Shown piece by piece: positions 57,701 to 64,000 of a stretch of DNA of 64,000 nt (position 1 is its first letter; every line of letters begins with the position of its first letter). This DNA is from Diplonema papillatum. Lineage: Eukaryota > Euglenozoa > Diplonemea > Diplonemida > Diplonemidae. The notes below the pieces were generated by a model, which worked only from the letters and a program-made list of their open reading frames with translations, had not been told where the DNA came from and ran no database searches. Position numbers and translations under genes: made by a program. The DNA lies in contig JAPJBO010001140.1 in assembly GCA_030068145.1 (NCBI GenBank), forward strand, positions 1 to 64,000, read 5' to 3'.

Positions 57701-60700
57701 GCCGCGCATGTCCGGTGCCGGGAGACGGGAACTGCCAGTTCTCGGCCATTTCGCAGCGGCACGGGACAGTGGATGCTGTGCGACTTCGACGGATGGTGGT
57801 TGACGAGATGGAGGCGCGCCCTGCTGACTACCGTCCGTACATGGTGGTAGAGCCGGGGCCGAACGACCGAGAGCTCACGGTGGCGGAAGAGTTGGCCAGG
57901 TGGCAGGCGTACCTGGAGGCCATGCGAAGAAATGCGACGTACGGCGACGAGCTGACGCTGCGGGCAGCATCGCGGGTGCTGCGTTGCGACATCTGGGTGC
58001 TGAACGCGACGAGTCGGGAGACCCTGCGCGGATGCAGGCAACCGGCGCCGACCGCGACCATCATCTTGACATACCGGCCAGAGCATTACGACGCCATGCT
58101 CTTGCCGCTGCCGAGCCAGCGCTTGCTGGAGGCGACGACAGGCGACTCGGTACCCTTGGCGCGGCTCGCTTTGGTCAATGCCGGCCCGGTTGCTGGCACG
58201 GCCGCACCGACCCACCGCCCACCAACCGGCGTGCCCGTCGCTGCGCAGACCCGGCAACAGGACACGCGCCCCCGCGCGCCCGGATCAAGGCGACCCTGCG
58301 ACAAACTTGCGGATCTGAGGTCCAACCTCACGGTCGCGACGTTCAACGTCACGTCCTACAGGCGGCACTACCTCGATGTGCATGGACTGGACGCGGACTT
58401 GGTCGCTTTGCAGGAGGTCCGGCTGGACGAGGCGTCGGCAAAGGCGAGTGCGGCGCTCGTCCGGCAAGAGCTCGGAGCCAGGCTCTACGTTGGCAAGCCG
58501 CTACCGCTCAAACGGATGGGGAACGGAGGGCTGCAAGCTCCCCCGGGCGGCGTGGCGTTTCATGTCCGCGACCGCAGCACAAAGGTATGGCAGCCGCCCA
58601 TGGGACATGCGGCGGAACGACGACTGTGGGAGACGGGACGATGGCAACACCTGGCAGTGCCATACGGCGACGGGAAACGAATGCTACACCTGATGACGGT
58701 GTATGCGCATGCGAGAGGAAGGGCACGGAGGGAAGAACTTCTGGAGGCTGTTTTCGAAGTGGCCGCGGGATTGGGAGACGTTCCGGTACTGGTGATGGGC
58801 GACTGGAACACCGCGGTCGAAGACTCGCCGGCACTGCGGAAGGCAGTGTCTGTGGGGCATTGGACGGATGCAGCCCTGCTCGACGCGCAACGCCGGGGGC
58901 GACAACCCGAGAGCACCTGCTCGCAGGCGGACGGAGGAACGCGCATCGACATGGTGTTCGCCAACGCAGCAGCAGTAGGCGCCGTGCGACAGGTGACGGT
59001 GACACGGGTACCGGGCGTGCCCACACACAGCGCCGTGGTGGTGGACCTCAATCTGCAACGCCTCCAGGCGACCACGGGAACGGTAGTGCGACCGGCCCCC
59101 ATCCCCGCTGGCTCATCGATGCTTTCGGTTGAAGAGCGAGGCGTCCTGTGCGCAAAGATGATGGAGCCCACCCGAGCACGCCACATGGAAGCAGCAGCGA
59201 GGGAAGACGTCGAAGCGATGTGGCAACTGTCCGCGCAACCAGCGGAAGCGTACCTGTTGGAGGCGGCGCCAGAGCTACCGGGTCCGTCCGGGAAGTTCGT
59301 GGGGAGGGCGCTGACCACGAAGCCGCGGCTCAGGCGGGTGACGGCACCGGCGAACCCGCTCGACGGGGGAGCGGTGAACGCGCACCAGCAAGCGACGTCG
59401 AAGCTGATCCGGCAGATCGAGGCGATTGAGCGCGACTCTGCGGACGTGACGGGTTTAAAGGCGCAGCTGGTTCGGAAGCAGCGATGGGACAAGGCGAGGG
59501 CGGGCGGGAAGAAGCTGATGGCTGACGACGCCTGGGCAGAGGTCTGGGGTCGACCGAGCCCGCCAGTCGGCGAGACGATGATGAAGATGCTCGCAGATCT
59601 GCGGGGGTCGCAGAAGAAGTTGGCGCACGACGTGAAAGAGACGCGGATAAACGAGTGGCGCCGGAGCATGCAGCTGGCCGCCAAGGTTGCACCCGGGAGA
59701 ATCTTCGCGTGGGTAAAGCAGGCGGACCGGAGACAGGTGGAGTACCTCGCGAGAGCAGACGGTTCCGTGACCTGGGACGCGAAGGAGATGGACGAGCTCC
59801 TGAGAGGGCCATCCGCCTGGGGCGGAGTGTACGAGCGGCACGGCAGGAAGGAGACACCGGCGCCCAAGTGGGAGGCGTTTGAAAAGGACTTTCGGGCTCA
59901 CATCCCGCGGGCGAACGCGGTGGAGCTGAACGCGATAACGGCGGCCGACCTGCGGAAGACGCTTGGAACGATGAAGAAGAACACCGCGCCGGGCGCGGAG
60001 GGCTGGCGGGTACGCGAACTGGCGGCTCTCCCCGACGAGGCGTTGCGGCGGTTCGCGGAACTTTTTGCAGTGGTCGAGAAGACGGGCAAGTGGCCGGAGT
60101 CGCTCATGAGGGCCCTGGTCTCGCTCATCCCAAAGGGCGAGGGCGGCTCCGGACCAATGGACCTACGGCCCATCTCCGTCACGAGCGCGGTCTACAGGCT
60201 GTGGGCGGCGACGCGGCTCCGGATGCTGATGGAGTGGATGCTGGCGTGGGTCCCCGAGGGTATGCGGGGAGCCATCCCGAAGCGTGGGGCCGACGACGTC
60301 ATGTACGCCATCGGTCTCCGCATCGAGCACGCCGCAGAATGTGGCAAACCCTTGTTTGGTCTTTCGGTCGACTTCATGAAGTGCTTCGACCGGCTGCCGC
60401 ACGAGATCATGTTCCGTTTGATGGAGGTGATGGGGCTGGACCCGGGGGTACTGAGGGCGATGAAGGCGGTGTACGGAAGCATGCAGCGCCACTTCAAGAC
60501 GGCGCGGGCAGTCGGGGAGCCTTTCGTTGCGACGAATGGCATCTTACAAGGGTGCCCCCTCAGCGTGCTGTTCCTAAACGCGCTCATCGCGGTCTGGGTG
60601 CGGGCCGTGGGGGCGTTGACAACACCGGCCCAGGCGATGGCGTACCTGGACGACATTCATGCGATGTCGGAGTCCCTCAGGGGGCTCAAGGCCGTGGCTG

Positions 60701-63700
60701 AAGTCACGACGGACTTCGCCAACGCGACCGATGGGGGCGTCAACGCTGGGAAGTCGTTCTTTTACGCCACGAACGCGGACGCTCCGGGAACGCTCACAGT
60801 GCAGGGCAACAAGGTACTGCGGAAGACAAGCTTCGACGTTCTGGGGGCGATGTTTACGGTCGGGAAGGGTGCGCCGCCCCCCAGCAGGCGGATTCAAACC
60901 CGGTTCGAGGCCGCGAAGAACATCGCGAGAAGGGCGAGAAGCCTGCCGATCCCGATGGACCAGAAGGAAGGTTACGTGGCTGCGTCGGCCACAGCGAAGG
61001 CGTTGTACGGCGTCTCGGTGTGGCAACCGGCGGGGACGTACATGGAAGGCCTGCGAGTTGCTACCCTGGCGGGGCTGTGGACCGGCGGCAACAGGAGGTG
61101 CGATGCCGTCGTGCTGAACACGCTGTGTCGGGGGCACAGATTGGACCCGCGTGTCGCCGCGATTCATCGGCGGGTAAACACGTTTTCGCAGCAGATGGTG
61201 AAGCAGTCGCACTTGGCGCCGCTGGTTGTTGCCATCCGAGCAGCTCGACAAGCAAGGCGGGACCGCCCCCCCGGCGCTCCAGAGGCACCGGGGCGAAGCA
61301 AGGAGGGGCCAGTGTTCCTGCTCGAGCGAGCGATCGCAGACATCGGATGGACGTGGCCCAGGTTCGACACCCTGCAGGAAGGAACGGGCCGGCGGCGCGA
61401 ATGGACGGTGGTGCAGAACGTCGAGCCGCTGACGAAAGAGGAGAGGCAGCGGGCGCAGACCGCTCGGCACAACTTCCAGCACGAGCTGCGGGAGGCCGGG
61501 CGGACGATGCGCTACAAGGACGTGGTCAAGACGAGGGCATCCCTCCTCGGCATCGAGGACGGCATCGACGGGGGTGCCACGCGAGACCTGCTGGAGAAGG
61601 GCGCCATCACCGGCTACCAGCAGGGCCTGGTCAGAGCTGTCATTGCCAACGCGGTACACACCGGCAAGCGATGGGAGCAAGCAACCTGCAGATTCTGCGA
61701 CGCGGGTGTCCCGGAGGACGAACAACACATGTGGTGGGACTGCGTCAAGTGGAGCGACGTGCGCGGCGCGTATCCGAATGTGCTCGCTCGGCGGCCCGAG
61801 ATGAAGCCGTGCATGGCTCTATGCGGCGTCATGCCCAAGGACGCGATGGGACTCGACTTCGACGAATGCAGGGAGCTGGCGGCCGGGATGCAGCTGATGT
61901 GCGTCGAGATCCTGCTCGGGAGGCAGCGGGCCGACGGCATCCTCGAGCAGGACTGCCGGCGCAAGGAGCTCAAGGTGTCGACATATCCGTGGGGGTGGGA
62001 GCCGCAACGGCCGACGGCCAGCCAGACCATCAACGTCGACGGTGCGCGGCCGGACCGCAACGCATGGAAGGACACCCACGAGATGCTCCTGGCGCTGGCA
62101 GAATGGTGCTCGACGAAGCGGTGGTCCGAAACCGGCAAGCAGGCCTCCATCTCGTATTTCGAGCTCGCTGTCGATTTTGAGCTGCACAGCGGCCTGACCC
62201 TCACGCCGGCCGGCACACAGCGGAGGCAGGAGAACATCGCGCAGCGGCAGCCGAAGGAGCGCTGGACCGTGGCGGACACGCTGCCGGGAGAGGAGACGGC
62301 GGCGTTCTTCGACGGCGGCAGTCGGGGGAACGGGACCAACGGCGCGGTCGCGGGAGCCGGGGCGGTCTTCTACGACAAAGGCGTCAAGCAGTGGGAAGTT
62401 GAGAAGCCCATTGCCGGGAGAGCGACGAACAACGTGGCGGAATACGTCGGGTTCGTCAGCGTGTTGGCGAGGTTGCTGCGGGACCCCGTGCCGCCGACAC
62501 CCCGCACCATCGTCGTCAAGGGCGACAGCGAACTGGTCATTGGTCAGATAAAGGGCACGAAGAGGTGCAACGAAACACTCCGGCGATACTACGACCAGGC
62601 GCAGAACCTGTTGGCGAAGCTGCACGACCGACGGACGACGATCGAGCCGGTGCACATTCCTCGCGAGCTCAACAAGGATGCGGACGAACTGTCGAACCGC
62701 GCCATGGACACCGCACAGCGACAGGCGGCACAGGCCTACAGCGACTCGGCGACCGCGAAAGGGTGGGCGATGAGGACCGCGCTGAGCAGGTTGGGCAAGA
62801 TTGCGCGCGTGAAAGCCGTCCACCCGGCCCTCGAGATGCGCGTCAACCACCTCACCAGCCTCGGGGGACCCATCCTCCAGGGCCTCAACAAACGGCCGCA
62901 GATCAACAACCGGGAGGCCTTCGAAGCGGTGATGCGGGCGTTCGAAGTCGCCGCCGTACGGCACGTGCCCAAAAAGATGGCGAACAAAGGACGGGGCGAC
63001 CAGGGCGGCCACTGGGAGAAGGCGGGTGTCCTGACCGGCAGCTTCCGACCCCAGGCCCATTACCCACGGGGGTGGCAACACAGCGGCGAGAAGTGGAAGG
63101 CACGGGCAAGACACGACCGGGCGACGCACCGTCGCGCACGCGGCGGCGGCAGCCGCCACCTTTGGGACGTCCTAGCGAACGCCGAGAAGAAGAAAGCCGA
63201 CGCGCAACGGGCGGGGTGCAGACCGGGATCGTCAACCAACCGCCCGACAGCGGCTGCAGCGGCAGCAACAGCGGCAGCGACATCGACAGCGGCGACGTCG
63301 CGAGGACGCACGGAAGGACCCGCGGCACAGCACCAGTCCATTCCCCACGCGGGGGGAGATGGCCGTGGAACCCTCCCCCGGGATGACGAAGGCCGGGGAG
63401 AGCCGGGGGCAGTGAAGTAACGAAGCCCGCGAACGGTGGGTGGTGACCCCTCCGAACAGTCTCCCTGGCCCTGGCCCACGCCTGATGCCGCAACCCCTTA
63501 ACCCGGGCGGCGGCGCTTTGGCATGAGCCAGGAACCTCAAGGGGAGCAGCGCGAGAGGCATCATCCACGTTTCAAAGGCCCACACACTAATGCAACAAAT
63601 TTACAACTACAGTAGTGAGTAGAGAAGAGAACGAGTGCAAAAGAACGGAGGTAGCACAAACTACCAGACCAGCAGAGGCCACCGCAAAAAAAAAAATTTC

Positions 63701-64000
63701 TTACCTTTTCCTTTTCCCTCAAAACCAGCACCAATAACAACGACCCCCCATACCTATGCCCGATGCCGTAACGGAGCCCTTTTGAACCCGGATCTTCAAG
63801 CGAACATCCACATTCCCCCGCAGGCGTTGCGACGGTCACCGAAGAACTCGAGGAAATCGGGAAGATGGCGATCGTGTGCACCGGGAAGCTGCGGACGCTT
63901 CAGACCGACAAGCCGTGGAAGCCGGAGGACATGGTGTCTGCGTACGCGACGATAGACGAATTGATCGTGCGGCACGACGGCACGAGGAGGTCCCTCGAGG
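45723..64000 (+). CDS. Coiled-coil protein with degenerate class III cyclase domain (partial at right edge)
   Basis: Five exons fit: 45,723-47,129, 48,161-48,229, 49,063-49,260, 53,730-54,102 and 63,824 to beyond the window. All have GT-AG borders and matching phases (0, 0, 0, 1). Residues about 50-420 of exon 1 are mostly charged coiled coil. From GGLCVVYASAHGVPLWSDKV the joined exons read as a class III nucleotide cyclase homology domain: ARGGYE-IVSKGDGYMFLF, FALDAQVALYNAKWPDAVL, WRGIRCRMAIHHGEVN, QYFGPALMYAAALLG, GQILLSSSAW. The usual first metal Asp (VVFTD) is Ala here (VVYAS). The base-recognition Asp before YFG is Gln, and the transition-state Asn and Arg of NxxxR are Met and Ala. The metal Asp in SKGDGY remains. 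It is therefore likely catalytically dead alone, or half of a heterodimer. Upstream junctions are homology-based inference. Confidence 0.8.
47533..47828 (+). other. Tandem duplicate of the cyclase exon-1 3' end
   Basis: Nearly identical to 46,837-47,129 in exon 1, frame intact, from EEWRDRRRKLARLEEDVDDL to PLWSDKVM, followed by the same donor sequence (GTGCGTTC). Flanking intron sequence is also duplicated (47,405-47,515 resembles 47,878-47,990). No strong acceptor is obvious directly before the copy (CAGTAG is the nearest). It could be an alternative exon or an unused duplicate lying in intron 1. Confidence 0.8.
47990..48057 (+). pseudogene. Third, partial copy of the cyclase exon end
   Basis: A 68-bp remnant matching the last part of the duplicated exon (GGCGACCTCTGTGTCGTG onward, with the conserved donor GTGCGTTCTC). 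It has lost two bases relative to the other copies, so its frame is shifted and it cannot replace them. It lies directly upstream of exon 2. Confidence 0.75.
48686..48920. repeat. 30-bp tandem repeat in intron 2, about 8 units
   Basis: The unit CAGAGCCCCATGCATGTTGT then TCCTACAAAA is repeated eight times. The first five are essentially identical and the last three diverge. Each unit contains the palindrome ATGCAT. It lies inside intron 2 of the cyclase-like gene and all frames across it are open by chance. Confidence 0.95.
49531..51180 (+). CDS. Ubiquitin-specific protease with C2H2 finger, nested in intron 3
   Basis: The open frame has a USP (C19) catalytic core: the Cys box GLPNLGNTCFLGAVLQLL, the QDAHE-like box RQHDAHEAL, paired zinc cysteines (RCNACG and VCDCK), and the His box ASGHYVTYV followed by WILFDDLHVTSVD. 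The core of about 300 residues is near the lower end of USP sizes. The N-terminal 150 residues are basic and Pro-rich. The last 40 residues hold a C2H2 finger (RCQHC, then RFQGLRGLRAHERRCH). It would remove ubiquitin or a relative from substrates. No in-frame ATG precedes the Cys box, so an upstream exon or non-ATG start is needed; an acceptor-like CTCTAACAG ends at 49,684. It lies on the same strand inside the cyclase-like gene's intron. Confidence 0.75.
   Translation: MARDCVGPDCCNWQTSGHETHTDRVSSPSCPLSCFRKAIEKKTHCPGPALTAQKETPPPQPVPEAEDGSPRSPSTEAPTQQTDATAPRESTRKGHKRKAEEDEQQVSKRRRSNVHKPVLTAAPPSTCCRSVVCTRPPSVKHDPTLFGPTGLPNLGNTCFLGAVLQLLMRVEPIRDMYWSLAQDLLNCRGFLGDFLAYFAMLSSSRDSGDQRSRDCRRMGVQAILSMFANFCDARQHDAHEALVAILSATNATLGPDETGSPCPGYQLFVACLENGWTTSVRCNACGRTSSSSQVVQCLQIPCGRKLEDSLHVHGFVNPERVCDCKAVGTVVESTDLRLTAECVLMQFGIYTRNGARRQNDVKLPPFFGPPDHLLRLAAVVVHMGEDTASGHYVTYVAQDTGWILFDDLHVTSVDDIPWGDVYLAAFVRIPRNAHDMTVRAPSPSMVLPTQDRLPDLPAPPGSAGNLMSRQSEGSPDSFCPFGNSPPCPPLPDSQCLTPHGQLFEQQFTGSPVLRCQHCSIECTRDGQRFQGLRGLRAHERRCHLAGVRF
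51536..51645 (+). repeat. Dispersed repeat, copy 1 (TCGGTCGCAATAGTCGCTTT)
   Basis: About 100 bp recur at 54,552-54,650, including CATTGCG, GTGGTGTCGGTCGCAATAGT and CTTTGCTAGCCAAAGAGAG. In both places it is next to purine-rich or transposon-like sequence. Confidence 0.75.
51849..51935. repeat. Poly(C) tract followed by TATTTTATTG repeats
   Basis: About 20 C residues, then a run of TGTATTTTAT decamers. The same T-rich decamer recurs at 52,527-52,580, and similar C tracts lie at 52,613-52,623 and 53,281-53,300, which suggests shared repeat-family ends. Confidence 0.85.
52625..52800 (+). repeat. Dispersed SINE-like repeat, copy in intron 3
   Basis: Contains GACTCACACCGCAGTCCTGT, GATGATGGTCCGCCTTATGT, AAAGGACCGAAACACGGCGC and CATTCCAAGCACGTTCTTGC in order, ending in a short C run. 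Nearly identical to 53,125-53,300. Non-coding. Confidence 0.85.
53020..53300 (+). repeat. Dispersed SINE-like repeat, longest copy, C-tract end
   Basis: The longest example of the family. A left part (from about 53,020, CTCAGACACGGTTGTAGGGG) is shared with 32,775-33,000 and a right part with 52,625-52,800 and 54,385-54,550. It ends in about 20 C residues. Length, dispersion and a homopolymer end suit a SINE, although convincing pol III boxes were not found. Confidence 0.8.
54292..54363. repeat. Dispersed repeat tail, second copy
   Basis: Shares GACTTGATGCTAGCATCAA and ACTAAGATTTTCCCC with 6,355-6,425. Confidence 0.55.
54385..54550 (+). repeat. Dispersed SINE-like repeat, copy in intron 4
   Basis: Same family as 52,625-52,800, with small insertions and deletions (an extra GGAC near 54,461). 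Directly followed by the second copy of the TCGGTCGCAATAGTCGC repeat. Confidence 0.85.
54552..54650 (+). repeat. Dispersed repeat, copy 2 (TCGGTCGCAATAGTCGCTTT)
   Basis: Pairs with 51,536-51,645. The distal half is identical and the proximal half diverged. Confidence 0.75.
54680..54725 (-). repeat. 46-bp direct repeat, left copy
   Basis: Matches 55,372-55,417 with two or three differences; the core is TTTATTCTTCGCTTTTTCTC. Read on the minus strand both copies encode VREKKRRIK followed by A/T-P-S. Confidence 0.85.
54680..55351 (-). CDS. Unrecognised minus-strand ORF bounded by 46-bp direct repeats
   Basis: The frame starts at the ATG complement at 55,351 (MALDESSAKALAEAV) and reads about 220 residues before entering the repeat. 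It has an N-terminal helical region with a Trp-rich patch (WHLCWLLSLWEE), an acidic spacer (EEESSDGEEDTDGEAADGEA), a predicted coiled coil (TEMRKEVAALRAELAEAKNG) and a short C-terminal helical domain. No enzyme motif was seen. The architecture resembles ORF1 or gag-like proteins of retroelements, but no reverse transcriptase is adjacent. It lies antisense within intron 4 of the cyclase-like gene, just upstream of the LINE. Confidence 0.45.
55372..55417 (-). repeat. 46-bp direct repeat, right copy
   Basis: Second copy, lying just upstream (in minus-strand sense) of the start of the unrecognised ORF. Direct repeats at both ends of an ORF could be terminal repeats of a small element or the trace of a tandem duplication. 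Confidence 0.85.
55608..55626. repeat. LINE target site duplication, left
   Basis: CACACTAATGCAACAAATT, identical to 63,583-63,601; flanking bases on either side differ. Confidence 0.95.
55669..57519 (+). CDS. LINE ORF1 protein, 616 aa
   Basis: Starts at ATG 55,669, 42 bases inside the element. The first 400 residues are Arg/Ala-rich with alternating strand-like segments (for example RLAVVVLGARR, HRVSVVVARRY, TSLIVSVRGMG) that may form tandem RNA-recognition-like folds; this is inference. A low-complexity linker follows (about 440-490) with a Lys/Gly patch (GKGGKKGKKGGKAGK). Next is a short coiled coil (about residues 505-545, KLEKEVLELRAQNAG) and a Lys/Arg/Ser/Pro-rich tail suited to nucleic acid binding and nuclear entry. 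No CCHC knuckle was seen. It ends in TGA at 57,517-57,519 in the same frame as ORF2. Presumed role: RNA packaging in the retrotransposition particle. Confidence 0.85.
   Translation: MPAPPRGGPGQRGDSAEPPRPTQANDTKAPGSGWVLVEKRRGPLPQLRPEDWSVPVVTADDVRKPETTQGVALVTWADAIELAKKGTRKGRLAVVVLGARRREAGGVETAVATRRGLRTEVRPAVLLQLGDELVGTLLRKTCAPLPPADEHRVSVVVARRYTTAEAWTGCGADARAWLTGHFVGEGVPREDIVSLTGIETRGTPGPTAQIRALLRVAGRSKEGALAASGKQGVFTTLKGDGRGALWLRDDLALDEAREAAARAKTSLIVSVRGMGVLKGEGEQAEAAMRALLGTAAAQEEEQPGQPGLVWDVDGFPRTISPVQAAAFLHAAGWTGVEVIRVIPKRGKRLAVVRGPEPPAWIFQVEATGDLVTVSTAREKDETQPKWVQAKTTEERTDPAEDGTERQGMTYAKAAFIGLYGRKQGSKAWSDGRPRTTGVAATHQQPAPLEAGRQSGPPVPGAEAVAAASGASIPQASHAPPPNAGKGGKKGKKGGKAGKPQPVEHDVQRPDEARAKLEKEVLELRAQNAGMCRRMEELGTLVEALRAQLQAQAGAPQKTTSPSPKRQAPEEPGKVKKRPRSQTKSKSRSPEPPKQPPSKTTRTLKQMGFGSTAPARK
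57694..63420 (+). CDS. LINE ORF2: OTU protease, AP endonuclease, RT, zinc knuckle, RNase H
   Basis: The first ATG is 57,694, five codons before the OTU motif CPVPGDGNCQFSAI. The same frame is open back to the ORF1 stop, so readthrough is also possible. Domains in order (residues from that ATG): OTU cysteine protease about 6-175, catalytic Asp/Cys in DGNC and His in EHYDAM; AP endonuclease about 205-455, with FNVTSY, LQEVRLDE, MGDWNT and THSAVVVDL; reverse transcriptase about 740-1,100, with MDLRPISV, LSVDFMKCFDR, ILQGCPLS and an AYLDD catalytic box (residue 984) in place of the usual YADD; CCHC-type knuckle near 1,332 (CRFCDAG...HMWWDC); RNase H about 1,535-1,685, FFDGGSRGNG, NNVAEY, DSELVI and NKDADELSN supplying the acidic residues. 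A basic, Gly/Arg-rich tail follows. All catalytic positions appear intact. Confidence 0.95.
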   Translation: MLGRACPVPGDGNCQFSAISQRHGTVDAVRLRRMVVDEMEARPADYRPYMVVEPGPNDRELTVAEELARWQAYLEAMRRNATYGDELTLRAASRVLRCDIWVLNATSRETLRGCRQPAPTATIILTYRPEHYDAMLLPLPSQRLLEATTGDSVPLARLALVNAGPVAGTAAPTHRPPTGVPVAAQTRQQDTRPRAPGSRRPCDKLADLRSNLTVATFNVTSYRRHYLDVHGLDADLVALQEVRLDEASAKASAALVRQELGARLYVGKPLPLKRMGNGGLQAPPGGVAFHVRDRSTKVWQPPMGHAAERRLWETGRWQHLAVPYGDGKRMLHLMTVYAHARGRARREELLEAVFEVAAGLGDVPVLVMGDWNTAVEDSPALRKAVSVGHWTDAALLDAQRRGRQPESTCSQADGGTRIDMVFANAAAVGAVRQVTVTRVPGVPTHSAVVVDLNLQRLQATTGTVVRPAPIPAGSSMLSVEERGVLCAKMMEPTRARHMEAAAREDVEAMWQLSAQPAEAYLLEAAPELPGPSGKFVGRALTTKPRLRRVTAPANPLDGGAVNAHQQATSKLIRQIEAIERDSADVTGLKAQLVRKQRWDKARAGGKKLMADDAWAEVWGRPSPPVGETMMKMLADLRGSQKKLAHDVKETRINEWRRSMQLAAKVAPGRIFAWVKQADRRQVEYLARADGSVTWDAKEMDELLRGPSAWGGVYERHGRKETPAPKWEAFEKDFRAHIPRANAVELNAITAADLRKTLGTMKKNTAPGAEGWRVRELAALPDEALRRFAELFAVVEKTGKWPESLMRALVSLIPKGEGGSGPMDLRPISVTSAVYRLWAATRLRMLMEWMLAWVPEGMRGAIPKRGADDVMYAIGLRIEHAAECGKPLFGLSVDFMKCFDRLPHEIMFRLMEVMGLDPGVLRAMKAVYGSMQRHFKTARAVGEPFVATNGILQGCPLSVLFLNALIAVWVRAVGALTTPAQAMAYLDDIHAMSESLRGLKAVAEVTTDFANATDGGVNAGKSFFYATNADAPGTLTVQGNKVLRKTSFDVLGAMFTVGKGAPPPSRRIQTRFEAAKNIARRARSLPIPMDQKEGYVAASATAKALYGVSVWQPAGTYMEGLRVATLAGLWTGGNRRCDAVVLNTLCRGHRLDPRVAAIHRRVNTFSQQMVKQSHLAPLVVAIRAARQARRDRPPGAPEAPGRSKEGPVFLLERAIADIGWTWPRFDTLQEGTGRRREWTVVQNVEPLTKEERQRAQTARHNFQHELREAGRTMRYKDVVKTRASLLGIEDGIDGGATRDLLEKGAITGYQQGLVRAVIANAVHTGKRWEQATCRFCDAGVPEDEQHMWWDCVKWSDVRGAYPNVLARRPEMKPCMALCGVMPKDAMGLDFDECRELAAGMQLMCVEILLGRQRADGILEQDCRRKELKVSTYPWGWEPQRPTASQTINVDGARPDRNAWKDTHEMLLALAEWCSTKRWSETGKQASISYFELAVDFELHSGLTLTPAGTQRRQENIAQRQPKERWTVADTLPGEETAAFFDGGSRGNGTNGAVAGAGAVFYDKGVKQWEVEKPIAGRATNNVAEYVGFVSVLARLLRDPVPPTPRTIVVKGDSELVIGQIKGTKRCNETLRRYYDQAQNLLAKLHDRRTTIEPVHIPRELNKDADELSNRAMDTAQRQAAQAYSDSATAKGWAMRTALSRLGKIARVKAVHPALEMRVNHLTSLGGPILQGLNKRPQINNREAFEAVMRAFEVAAVRHVPKKMANKGRGDQGGHWEKAGVLTGSFRPQAHYPRGWQHSGEKWKARARHDRATHRRARGGGSRHLWDVLANAEKKKADAQRAGCRPGSSTNRPTAAAAAATAAATSTAATSRGRTEGPAAQHQSIPHAGGDGRGTLPRDDEGRGEPGAVK
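63583..63601. repeat. LINE target site duplication, right
   Basis: Exact copy of 55,608-55,626. The element's last bases before it are TTTCAAAGGC-C, with no A-tail. Confidence 0.95.
63824..64000 (+). CDS. Exon 5 of the cyclase-like gene (continues past the window)
   Basis: The acceptor CATTCCCCCGCAG precedes an open stretch reading (G)VATVTEELEEIGKMAIVC and DKPWKPEDMVSAYATIDELI. Joining to exon 4 at phase 1 makes a Gly codon and keeps frame. No cyclase motif is visible; it is probably a linker or helical segment. A second cyclase domain could lie beyond the edge. Confidence 0.65.

Larger units (their letters stand above)
55627..63582 (+). mobile_element. Apparently intact LINE with OTU, AP endonuclease, RT and RNase H
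   Basis: A 7,956-bp element defined exactly by a perfect 19-bp target site duplication. It has a 42-bp 5' leader, ORF1 (55,669-57,519), ORF2 (57,694-63,420, frame open from 57,520) and a 3' region of about 160 bp that ends without poly(A) or a simple repeat. Both frames are uninterrupted and the duplication has no mismatch, so insertion was recent and the element may still be competent. It lies in sense orientation in intron 4 of the cyclase-like gene. The domain set recalls the Dualen/RandI group of green algae (OTU, APE, RNase H), but no restriction-like endonuclease was seen, so clade assignment is open. Confidence 0.95.

Noticed and set aside
57900-59132. 410-aa frame overlapping LINE ORF2
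   Set aside because: Antiphase shadow in GC-rich DNA without domains.

Overview
This is nuclear DNA of a eukaryotic microbe, probably an alga or other free-living protist. Three things point this way. Host genes carry GT-AG introns in exact phase. A complete branched-chain amino acid enzyme is present, which rules out an animal. The repeat fauna (tyrosine-recombinase retroelement remains, piggyBac and Merlin-like transposases, a LINE with an OTU protease) is typical of large protist genomes. An alveolate such as a chromerid or dinoflagellate relative is a guess; nothing seen here fixes the lineage.

Bases 1-27,200 are accessory DNA. There are two copies of a large foldback-like repeat (about 310-3,960 and 11,918-14,400), each with a unique core between inverted arms built of tandem subunits. 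Other repeats are AT-rich satellites, a 30-bp array present twice, a 57-bp minisatellite (19,460-21,170) and a long perfect palindrome at 11,752-11,863. A MITE family with CATGCAGGG ends and 4-bp target duplications has at least seven complete copies; six pepper a dead retroelement at 7.7-10.2 kb. Transposase remains include a Merlin/ISXO2-like gene (10.2-11.1 kb) and piggyBac pieces (22.1-24.5 kb). A broken tyrosine-recombinase retroelement with split direct repeats spans about 14.7-21.3 kb.

Bases 27,200-45,600 hold host genes, all on the plus strand: a two-exon dihydroxy-acid dehydratase (valine, leucine and isoleucine synthesis), a 659-residue repeat protein with a C-terminal EF-hand-like region, and a single-exon protein of about 3,048 residues made of several blocks of internal repeats around an EF-hand-like and a second globular segment.

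From 45,723 to beyond the right edge runs one very long gene for a coiled-coil protein with a class III nucleotide cyclase fold. Five exons were placed by phase and homology. Key metal-binding, base-recognition and transition-state residues are replaced, so it looks like a pseudo-cyclase or the inactive half of a heterodimer. The exon carrying the first cyclase strand is duplicated in tandem. Intron 3 holds a same-strand ubiquitin-specific protease plus C2H2 finger reading frame. Intron 4 (9.7 kb) holds an apparently intact, recently inserted LINE with ORF1 and an OTU-AP endonuclease-RT-RNase H ORF2, bounded by perfect 19-bp target site duplications and without a poly(A) tail.
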